A stretch of DNA of 6,164 nucleotides, taken from positions 1-6,164 of the forward strand of contig JAGUUJ010000051.1 of NCBI GenBank assembly GCA_020063525.1, in the 5' to 3' direction. This DNA is from Candidatus Omnitrophota bacterium. Its GTDB lineage: Bacteria > Omnitrophota > Gorgyraeia > Gygaellales > Profunditerraquicolaceae. The position numbers were made by a program, and so were the translations under genes. The notes under the pieces were generated by a model. The model ran no database searches. It was not told the DNA's origin and worked only from the letters and a program-made list of their open reading frames with translations. Shown one piece after another: positions 1 through 6,164 of this stretch (position 1 is its first letter; every line of letters begins with the position of its first letter).

Positions 1-1056
1 ACTGCTTTTGAAATCGCGGGTGAAAAATTTAAGATACCCATATTAGCAGCTGCGATGGATGGAGTGGTGGATGTCGGGTTTGCTGTTGAGCTCTCGAATT
101 TAGGCGGCATTGCGGTATTAAACCTTGACGGAGTGCAAACGCGTTATGAAAATCCCGACACAGTTTTAGAAAAGATTGCCAAGAGCAACCCCGAGAAAGC
201 CACAGAATTAATCCAATCAATATACAACACTCCTATCAAAGAAAAACTGATTTCCAAAAGAATAGAAGAGATTAAGAGAAAAAAGGCTATAGCAGTAGTA
301 AGCTGTATACCTAGCCATGCAGAGAAATTTGCTAAAATCTCAATTGCCGCAGGTGCAGATATGTTTGTGGTGCAATCCACAGTAACTACCACAAAACATA
401 TTTCCAAAGATTACAAGGGTTTGGACTTATTTAAATTCTGTAGAGCAACAAAAATTCCGGTGATTATCGGTAACTGCGTGACCTATGAGACAACATTGGC
501 ACTTATGGAAACCGGTGCTACGGCATTGTTAATTGGCATTGGCCCGGGCGCTGCCTGTACTACGAGGGGCGTATTAGGTATCGGCGTGCCTCAAGTGACT
601 GCCACTGTAGATGCTGCCTCTGCCAGAGATTTTTATTATAAAAAGAAAGGTAAATATGTTCCTATAATTACTGATGGCGGTATGAGCCGCGGCGGAGATA
701 TCTGTAAGGCATTCGCCTGCGGAGCGGATGCAGTAATGATTGGTTCAAGTTTTGCCCGCGCAAAAGAAGCGCCGGGTAAGGGTTTTCATTGGGGCATGGC
801 AACCTCTCATGTGAACTTACCGCGCGGCACGCGTATATACGTCGGCACAACCGGAACGCTCAAAGATATTATTTTTGGCCCGGCTAAGGTTGATGATGGT
901 TCGCAGAATTTAATGGGGGCATTGAAAACATCGATGGGCTCACTGGGTGCAGCTAATTTAAAACAGATGCACGAAGTGGAAATTATCATTGCTCCTTCGA
1001 TACAGACCGAAGGAAAAATCTTCCAGGTTGGCCAAAGAGTGGGGATGGGTAAATGA
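1..1056 (+). CDS. guaB3: GuaB3-family IMP dehydrogenase without CBS domains (5'-truncated by window edge)
   Basis: Predicted to catalyse NAD-dependent oxidation of IMP to XMP, the committed step of cytoplasmic guanine nucleotide synthesis. The frame is open from base 1, and the first visible codons (TAFEIAG, then PILAAAMDGVVD) already align inside the family. The ATG at 55 is therefore internal, and I estimate roughly 30-40 N-terminal residues lie upstream. Of 351 visible residues, the catalytic loop GIGPGAACTTRG has its nucleophilic Cys at bases 556-558. A phosphate-binding ITDGGMSRGGD follows (Asp at 673-675), then GADAVMIGS and a C-terminal PRGTR...GTTGTL segment. The Bateman (CBS pair) module that canonical GuaB carries between the N-terminal strands and the catalytic loop is absent. 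This, with HWGMAT and NLMGALKTSMG, matches the GuaB3 group known from cyanobacteria and actinobacteria. Some GuaB3 proteins lack proven activity, but the retained Cys and the guaA neighbour favour a working IMP dehydrogenase. The stop overlaps the guaA start. Confidence 0.9.
   Translation, partial: TAFEIAGEKFKIPILAAAMDGVVDVGFAVELSNLGGIAVLNLDGVQTRYENPDTVLEKIAKSNPEKATELIQSIYNTPIKEKLISKRIEEIKRKKAIAVVSCIPSHAEKFAKISIAAGADMFVVQSTVTTTKHISKDYKGLDLFKFCRATKIPVIIGNCVTYETTLALMETGATALLIGIGPGAACTTRGVLGIGVPQVTATVDAASARDFYYKKKGKYVPIITDGGMSRGGDICKAFACGADAVMIGSSFARAKEAPGKGFHWGMATSHVNLPRGTRIYVGTTGTLKDIIFGPAKVDDGSQNLMGALKTSMGSLGAANLKQMHEVEIIIAPSIQTEGKIFQVGQRVGMGK
1037..1056 (+). promoter_or_regulatory. guaA translation start region: G-rich ribosome-binding site and ATGA stop-start overlap
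   Basis: The last codons of the IMP dehydrogenase gene contain a purine-rich run, GAGTGGGGATGGG, ending a few bases before the guaA ATG at 1053. This is a weak Shine-Dalgarno match (GAGTGG or GGGG rather than GGAGG). The ATG shares four bases with the upstream TGA at 1054-1056. Such ATGA junctions are typical of translationally coupled operon genes, so re-initiation by ribosomes finishing the upstream gene is a reasonable inference. It is not shown directly. Confidence 0.5.
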
Positions 1057-2594
1057 CCAGACAAGCTATACTTATCTTAGATTTCGGTTCGCAGTACACT
1101 CAATTAATTGCGCGGCGCGTCAGGGAAAACAAAGTATTCTCCAAGCTCATACCTTATAATACACCCGCAAAAGAGCTCGCCTCTCTTTCGCCTCGGGGGT
1201 TAATACTTTCCGGTAGCCCCTTATCAGTAGTGAGCAAGAAAGGTTTTTATCCGGATAAGGCGATCTTTAAATTAGGAGTTCCTATATTAGGCATTTGCTA
1301 TGGTATGCAGGTTATTGCGGAGATGTTAGGCGGCAGAGTCAAGCATACAAAAGAGCGTGAATATGGAAAGACAGAATTGTTTATTGATAATAACCGGGAT
1401 TTATTTAGCAATCTTCCGGGAAATTTAACCTGTTGGGCCAGCCACGGTGATTATGTGACAAAATTGCCGCCCGGATTTCAGAACCTTGCCCATACCCCTA
1501 ACGCCCCTATTGCAGCTTTTGGCAATAAAAAACTAAAGATATTCGGCGTGCAATTCCATCCGGAAGTAACCCATACTGATAAAGGTACTCAGATTCTCGG
1601 AAACTTTTTATTTAAAATTTGCGGCTGTCTTGGCCGCTGGACAATGCAATCGTTCATTCGCGAGTCCATTGAGACTATAAAAAAGACAGTGGAAAAAGAC
1701 AAAGTGGTTCTGGGCTTAAGCGGCGGGGTAGATTCTTCGGTAGCAGCGCTATTAATCCATAAAGCCATAGGCAGAAGATTAAGATGTGTTTTTATTGATA
1801 ACGGCCTGTTAAGAAAAGATGAACCTGAACAGATAAAAAAGGTATTCCGTAATACCTTCCATTTAAACTTAGGTTACGTAGATAGAAGTAAGCGGTTTTT
1901 AAAGCGCCTTAAGGGTATAACCGACCCGGAAGAAAAAAGAAAGCTCATCGGCGATGAATTCGTCAAAGTCTTTGAAGAAGAAGCTGCTAAGCTCAAAGGC
2001 GTAAAATTCTTAGGCCAGGGTACGTTGTATCCTGATGTAATTGAGTCGATTTCTCCTGGGGGCGCACCCTCAAGCCGTATCAAGAGCCATCATAACGTCG
2101 GCGGATTACCTGCTCATATGAAGCTTAAACTCATTGAACCGCTGCGAGACTTATTTAAAGACGAAGTGCGCCAGATTGCCCGTGAATTGGCGCTGCCTGA
2201 TACAGTAATCTATCGTCAGCCTTTTCCCGGCCCGGGTTTAGCCATCAGGATTATCGGGGAGGTGACTCCTGCGCGTCTTAACCTGCTGCGGGAAGTTGAC
2301 CGGCGCGTAATTGACGAGATTAGAAATGCCAATCTCTACGAACAAGTCTGGCAGTCATTCGCCGTGCTCCTGCCTATAAAAAGCGTAGGAGTGATGGGCG
2401 ATGAACGCACTTATGAAAATGTGGCGGCTTTGCGCTGTGTTACCAGTTTCGATGGTATGACTGCAGACTGGGCAAAGCTCCCTTACGAAGTCCTTGAGAA
2501 AATTTCCCACCGTATTATTAATGAAGTAAAAGGTGTTAACCGCGTAGTTTACGATATCTCATCTAAACCTCCAGCAACGATTGAGTGGGAATAA
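1053..2594 (+). CDS. guaA: GMP synthase (glutamine-hydrolysing)
   Basis: Makes GMP from XMP, ATP and glutamine in the cytoplasm, the last step of guanine nucleotide synthesis. The 513 residues match the usual single-chain bacterial enzyme of about 510-525. Residues 1-190 are a class I glutamine amidotransferase: ILDFGSQYTQLIARR near the N-terminus, the nucleophile Cys82 in GICYGMQ, and His169/Glu171 in QFHPEVTHT. Residues from about 200 to 390 form the ATP-pyrophosphatase domain, with the P-loop SGGVDSS at 223-229, LYPDVIES at 325-332 and IKSHHNVGGLP at 343-353. The dimerisation domain starts around RQPFPGPGLAIR (388-399), contains VGVMGDERTYE, and ends with DISSKPPATIEWE. All three domains are intact and no key residue is missing. 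The start is set by the N-terminal motif and by the four-base overlap with the preceding IMP dehydrogenase gene, whose product is its substrate. Transcription is probably shared with that gene. No terminator with a U-tract follows, and the next 122 bases are mostly a palindromic repeat. Confidence 0.98.
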   Translation: MTRQAILILDFGSQYTQLIARRVRENKVFSKLIPYNTPAKELASLSPRGLILSGSPLSVVSKKGFYPDKAIFKLGVPILGICYGMQVIAEMLGGRVKHTKEREYGKTELFIDNNRDLFSNLPGNLTCWASHGDYVTKLPPGFQNLAHTPNAPIAAFGNKKLKIFGVQFHPEVTHTDKGTQILGNFLFKICGCLGRWTMQSFIRESIETIKKTVEKDKVVLGLSGGVDSSVAALLIHKAIGRRLRCVFIDNGLLRKDEPEQIKKVFRNTFHLNLGYVDRSKRFLKRLKGITDPEEKRKLIGDEFVKVFEEEAAKLKGVKFLGQGTLYPDVIESISPGGAPSSRIKSHHNVGGLPAHMKLKLIEPLRDLFKDEVRQIARELALPDTVIYRQPFPGPGLAIRIIGEVTPARLNLLREVDRRVIDEIRNANLYEQVWQSFAVLLPIKSVGVMGDERTYENVAALRCVTSFDGMTADWAKLPYEVLEKISHRIINEVKGVNRVVYDISSKPPATIEWE

Positions 2595-2598
2595 TTCC

Positions 2599-2709
2599 GT
2601 AACTCGTAAGCTAGTAACTAGTAACTCGTAATTAAAAAATACGCACAAGGGCATTCAATTTTTCGTAATCTCAAAATTACTAGTTACGAGTTACTAATTT
2701 ACTAGTTAC
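2599..2709. repeat. Intergenic inverted repeat built of degenerate tandem heptamers (GTAACTA/GTAACTC)
   Basis: Two 35-base arms, 2599-2633 and 2675-2709, are inverted copies matching at 30 of 35 positions by hand alignment, around a 41-base A/T-rich centre (2634-2674). Each arm splits into five units of lengths 7, 8, 7, 7 and 6. On the left these are GTAACTC at 2599, GTAAGCTA at 2606, GTAACTA at 2614, GTAACTC at 2621 and GTAATT at 2628. Reading the opposite strand from 2709, the right arm gives GTAACTA, GTAAATTA, GTAACTC, GTAACTA and GTAATT. Three of the five mismatches fall on the last base of a heptamer (A versus C). The transcript could fold into a long AU-rich hairpin. Stop triplets occur in all three frames on both strands, so no protein is encoded. 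The element fills most of the guaA-dnaE gap, from 5 bases after the guaA stop to 7 bases before the dnaE ATG. It resembles a dispersed intergenic repeat or small non-autonomous element. No transposase, clear target duplication or U-tract is visible, and its family is unknown to me. Confidence 0.85.
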
Positions 2710-2716
2710 TAACACA

Positions 2717-5700
2717 ATGCCGCATTCTGAATTTATCCACCTCCATCTGCATACCCAATTTAGCCTACTCGATGGTGCCTGCCGCATACCCCAACTTTTA
2801 GAGCGAGCAAAGCAGTATAAAATGGATTCGCTGGCTATTACCGATCACGGCAATATGTTCGGCGCAATAGATTTTTATATGGAAGCCCAGAAAGCCGGGA
2901 TAAAACCCATTATTGGTTGCGAAGTTTATATTGCGCCGGCCAGCCGCCTGGATAAGGCATCAAGGAGCATTGATGAGGCATCATACCATTTAATACTCCT
3001 GGTCCGCGATGAAACCGGATATCAAAACCTGATAAAATTAGTTTCTATCGGAAATCTAGAAGGGTTTTATTATCGCCCGCGCATTGACAAGGAAGTACTC
3101 TCTCAATATCAGAAAGGCCTTATTGGCCTGACCGCTTGTCTTAAGGGCGAAATACCCATCCTATTACAGCAAAGGCGGTTTAACGATGCTTTAAAAACCG
3201 CGGATGATTATTTAAATATAATGGGCAAAGATAACTTGTATCTGGAAATACAGGAAAACCTTATCCCGGAACAGAAAATAGTTAATACGGGATTAATAAA
3301 AATATCCAAAGAGCTAAATATACCGCTTATTGCCACCAATGATGTGCATTATCTGTCTAAGGAAGATGCCGCAAGCCATGAGGTTCTGCTTTGTATCCAG
3401 ACTCAGACAACGCTTAGTGACCCTAATAGGTTGCGTTTTCAAACCGATGAATTTTATTTTAAATCTCCCCAGGAGATGAAGGAGCTTTTTAAAGATATAC
3501 CGCAGGCTGTCACCAATACCGTAGAGGTCGCCAGCCGTTGTAATCTAGAATTAGATTTTTCCAAGATACATTTACCCCGCTATGAACCGCCCGAAGGTAA
3601 AACTAAAGAGGAATATTTAAGGGAACTCAGCGAATTAGGATTAAAAGAAAAATTTCCTGATGCACCTGCCGCAATAAAGGAACGCCTGGAACACGAATTA
3701 AACCTCATTAAAGATAGAGGTTTTGTGAGTTATTTTTTAATTGTCTGGGATTTTATTCATTATGCTAAAAGTAACCATATTCCGGTGGGGCCTGGCCGCG
3801 GTTCAGCTGCGGGTAGCCTGGTGAGTTATCTTTTAGGCATAACTGACATCGACCCTTTAAAATACGGTTTGCTCTTTGAACGCTTCCTCAATCCGGAAAG
3901 ATTAGGGCTTCCTGATATCGATATCGATTTCTGTTACGAAAGAAGGAACGAGGTTATTGATTATGTGACCAAAAAATACGGGAAAGGCAACGTTGCCCAG
4001 ATTATTACTTTCGGTACAATGCAGGCACGCGCGGTGGTCAGAGATGTAGGCAGGGTTATGGGCCTTGCTTATGCGGATGTTGACCGGCTCGCCAAAATGA
4101 TCCCGCCAGACCCCAACCTTACTTTAAAAGATGCCTTAGAAAGTGAATCGGAATTGAAGAACCTTTATAAAAACGACCCCCGGATAACTAAATTAATTGT
4201 TACGGCTCTTTCTCTTGAAGGCCTTAACCGCCATGCCTCTACCCATGCTGCAGGCGTAGTTATTGCCGATAAGCCTCTGGATAATTATACGCCTTTATTC
4301 GAAACTCAGGATGGCCAGATAACCACCGGTTATAGTATGACAGTTTTAGAAAAGATTGGTTTATTAAAAGTAGATTTCTTAGGATTAAGGACACTGACAG
4401 TGATTGACCAGACGCAAAAAATCATCCAAAAAACCAGAGGACAGAATATCGATATTGATAATATTCCTTTGGATGATAGTAATACCTATAAACTTTTAAC
4501 TTCCGGCCAGACTATCGGAATATTCCAGGTGGAAAGTTCGGGTATGCGCGACTTATTAAGGAAATTGGAACCTGAGCGCTTTGAGGATGTAATTGCACTC
4601 CTGGCTTTATACCGGCCTGGCCCAATAGGATCAGGCATGCTCGATGATTTTATGCAGCGCAGGCACAACCGCGTCCCTATAAAATACAACCACCCCAAAC
4701 TTGAAACAATTTTAAAAGAGACCTACGGAATAATTGTTTATCAGGAACAGATTATGCAGATTGTATCGGATTTAGCAGGTTTTAGCCTTGCGCAGGCGGA
4801 TTTGTTGCGCCGGGCTATAGCCAAGAAGATTCCCGAGGTTATGGAGCAGCAGAGGAAAAACTTTATTTTAGGTTGTATCAAAAACAATATCAGCGAATCC
4901 GTGGCAAACCGGATATTTGACCTCATAGAGCATTTTGCCTTATATGGCTTTAATAAATCACATTCAGCTGCCTACGCTATGATTTCATATCGTACAGCTT
5001 ATTTAAAGGCAAATTTTCCCGTAGAATTCATGTGTGCGTTATTGACCTCAGAAAGAGATAGTACCGACAAGATTGTAGAATATGTTAATGAATCTAATCA
5101 TATGGGAATTAAGGTTCTGCCTCCTGATATCAACGAAAGCGATGCCTTATTTAAAGTTGTGGATAATAAAACTATCCGCTTTGGGTTGTTGGCAGTAAAG
5201 AATGTAGGAAGCGGCGCTGTCGAATCCATAATTCAAGCCAGAACCAAAGGGCGATTTAGCTCTTTAGAAGATTTATGCCAGCATATTGATTTAAGATTAG
5301 TTAACCGAAAGGTGCTGGAAAGTCTTATTAAGTGCGGCGCATTAGATTTATTCGGCTCACCCCGCGCACAGATGGTCGTCTCACTAGATACGATTTTAGA
5401 ACTCTCCTCTAAGACACAAAAAGAAAAAGCAAAAGGCCAGCTGTCATTCTTTGATGCAGGATTTTCACAAAATGGTTTTAAGAGCACGCTAAATAATTTG
5501 CCTTCGGTTAAGGAGTGGCCTGAACCTCAGTTACTTGCCTTTGAAAAAGAAATGTTGGGGTTCTATGTTACGGGGCATCCTCTGGCGCGCTATGCCCATG
5601 AGCTTAAGCGCTTTACTTCCTCATCCACCGCGAACCTGTATGAGTCAGATGACGGCAGAGAGATAAAGATAGTAGGATTGATTGCTAAGATTAAACAGAC

Positions 5701-6151
5701 AGTAACGCGCGCAAAGCAGGAGAAGATGGCCATCCTTAAATTAGAAGACTTGGAAGGCGTGGTAGAGGTCCTGGTATTTCCGGCTGCCTTCCAAAAATCT
5801 GCAAGGTATATCCAGCCTAATACAGTTGTGCTGGTTAAAGGCAGGCTCAACCGCCAGGAAGACACCCCTAAAATTGTAGCCAATGACTTATTCCCGATGG
5901 ATGAAGCCTATAAATTGATTACGAGCGTAAATATAAACCTTTCAGGCATACGCGAAAACCTTTTTGAGACCTTAAAGGAATTACTAATTCAAAATCCTGG
6001 CAGAATTCCTATCTACCTACACCTAGATACGCCTGCCAAGTCAAGGGTGCATCTGGTTGTGGGTGAAGGGCTTTACGTTTTGCCATCAGAGAAATTAATG
6101 CAAGAGATCGAATCTTTGCTTGGTGAAGACAGGGTGTCTTTGGTGATTTAG
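2717..6151 (+). CDS. dnaE: DNA polymerase III subunit alpha (replicative polymerase, DnaE type)
   Basis: Catalytic subunit of the replicase: extends primers with dNTPs at the fork, bound to the sliding clamp. At 1144 residues it is close to the usual 1150-1170. The PHP domain (about 5-215) begins FIHLHLHTQFSLLDGA and keeps likely metal ligands H10, H12, D43/H44, E69, H91, C141, D209 and H211, unlike E. coli DnaE, where several are lost. The palm carries PVGPGRGSAAGS (356-367), the catalytic aspartates D402 and D404 in PDIDIDF, and D553 in KVDFLGLRTLT. Fingers include LYRPGPIGSG and the FNKSHSAAYA segment (745-754). A helix-hairpin-helix region lies near 820-880. QLSFF (908-912) fits the internal clamp-binding motif. 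An OB fold spans about 982-1058, followed by the C-terminal domain. No intein or frameshift is seen. ATG 2717 is the only usable start: the in-frame stop at 2681 is followed by no other start codon, and the next Met (residue 36) would remove the PHP motif. No Shine-Dalgarno sequence precedes it. Confidence 0.98.
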   Translation: MPHSEFIHLHLHTQFSLLDGACRIPQLLERAKQYKMDSLAITDHGNMFGAIDFYMEAQKAGIKPIIGCEVYIAPASRLDKASRSIDEASYHLILLVRDETGYQNLIKLVSIGNLEGFYYRPRIDKEVLSQYQKGLIGLTACLKGEIPILLQQRRFNDALKTADDYLNIMGKDNLYLEIQENLIPEQKIVNTGLIKISKELNIPLIATNDVHYLSKEDAASHEVLLCIQTQTTLSDPNRLRFQTDEFYFKSPQEMKELFKDIPQAVTNTVEVASRCNLELDFSKIHLPRYEPPEGKTKEEYLRELSELGLKEKFPDAPAAIKERLEHELNLIKDRGFVSYFLIVWDFIHYAKSNHIPVGPGRGSAAGSLVSYLLGITDIDPLKYGLLFERFLNPERLGLPDIDIDFCYERRNEVIDYVTKKYGKGNVAQIITFGTMQARAVVRDVGRVMGLAYADVDRLAKMIPPDPNLTLKDALESESELKNLYKNDPRITKLIVTALSLEGLNRHASTHAAGVVIADKPLDNYTPLFETQDGQITTGYSMTVLEKIGLLKVDFLGLRTLTVIDQTQKIIQKTRGQNIDIDNIPLDDSNTYKLLTSGQTIGIFQVESSGMRDLLRKLEPERFEDVIALLALYRPGPIGSGMLDDFMQRRHNRVPIKYNHPKLETILKETYGIIVYQEQIMQIVSDLAGFSLAQADLLRRAIAKKIPEVMEQQRKNFILGCIKNNISESVANRIFDLIEHFALYGFNKSHSAAYAMISYRTAYLKANFPVEFMCALLTSERDSTDKIVEYVNESNHMGIKVLPPDINESDALFKVVDNKTIRFGLLAVKNVGSGAVESIIQARTKGRFSSLEDLCQHIDLRLVNRKVLESLIKCGALDLFGSPRAQMVVSLDTILELSSKTQKEKAKGQLSFFDAGFSQNGFKSTLNNLPSVKEWPEPQLLAFEKEMLGFYVTGHPLARYAHELKRFTSSSTANLYESDDGREIKIVGLIAKIKQTVTRAKQEKMAILKLEDLEGVVEVLVFPAAFQKSARYIQPNTVVLVKGRLNRQEDTPKIVANDLFPMDEAYKLITSVNINLSGIRENLFETLKELLIQNPGRIPIYLHLDTPAKSRVHLVVGEGLYVLPSEKLMQEIESLLGEDRVSLVI

Positions 6152-6164
6152 ACTTTTCCCTTGA

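Noticed and set aside
55..57. ATG at 55 as the start of the first gene
   Set aside because: The frame is open upstream to base 1, and the ATG encodes the Met of the conserved AAAMDGVVD motif, which lies inside the family fold. The gene is cut by the window edge.
144..407. Reverse-strand open frame of 87 codons over the IMP dehydrogenase gene
   Set aside because: It lies fully opposite a conserved coding region, and its translation shows no recognisable domain. It is a shadow frame.
2599..2709. Intrinsic transcription terminator after guaA
   Set aside because: The inverted repeat could form a hairpin, but the stem is A/T-rich, the loop is 41 bases and no U-tract follows the right arm. It does not fit the usual terminator model, although an effect on transcription is not excluded.
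2599..2709. CRISPR array
   Set aside because: The repeated units are only 7 bases, directly adjacent without spacers, and inverted in the second arm.
2634..2716. Promoter for dnaE in the intergenic gap
   Set aside because: The region is A/T-rich, so loose -10-like strings occur by chance. I found no convincing -35/-10 pair with proper spacing.
3914..3928. Short direct repeat GATATCGATATCGAT inside dnaE
   Set aside because: It encodes the catalytic DIDID of PDIDIDF, so the repetition follows from the protein motif and codon choice.
5590..5883. Reverse-strand open frame of 97 codons over the dnaE OB-fold region
   Set aside because: It is antisense to a well conserved part of dnaE, and its translation has no recognisable domain. 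The similar frames at 5233-5487, 4486-4698 and 807-1064 were dropped for the same reason.
2717..6151. Intein or split in dnaE
   Set aside because: The polymerase motifs follow each other at normal spacing, and the total length is typical for an uninterrupted DnaE.
6152..6164. Terminator or next gene start after dnaE
   Set aside because: Only 13 bases remain. They contain no hairpin or start signal that can be judged.

Overview
The window carries three same-strand bacterial housekeeping genes and one unusual intergenic repeat. In order they are the 3' part of a CBS-less IMP dehydrogenase of the GuaB3 family (1-1056, its 5' end lies outside the window), a complete guaA GMP synthase (1053-2594), a 122-base intergenic gap (2595-2716), and a complete dnaE for the DNA polymerase III alpha subunit (2717-6151). 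Thirteen bases with no recognisable content follow dnaE.

The first two genes overlap by the four bases ATGA and form a compact guanine-nucleotide unit. GuaB3 would oxidise IMP to XMP, and GuaA would aminate XMP to GMP using glutamine and ATP. DnaE is the replicative polymerase that uses the dNTP pool to which this pathway contributes. No biochemical coupling beyond adjacency can be read from the sequence.

The guaA-dnaE gap is the one part of the window that ordinary genes do not explain. Almost all of it is a 111-base imperfect inverted repeat (2599-2709). Its two 35-base arms are each built of degenerate tandem heptamers of the type GTAACTA/GTAACTC, separated by a 41-base A/T-rich centre. 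The arms match at 30 of 35 positions and share the same 7-8-7-7-6 unit pattern. The right arm ends 7 bases before the dnaE ATG, so dnaE has no visible Shine-Dalgarno sequence. This looks like a dispersed intergenic repeat or a small non-autonomous element. Its family cannot be named from this window alone.

Organism: the sequence is clearly bacterial, of moderate GC with mixed codon use, and has compact operon structure. A GuaB3-type IMP dehydrogenase directly before guaA, next to an undivided intein-free DnaE with PHP and OB domains, is not the usual enterobacterial or Bacillus arrangement. A poorly cultured phylum such as Omnitrophota is a tentative guess from general resemblance only. I see no phage, CRISPR, RNA gene or complete transposon, and no new multi-gene system.
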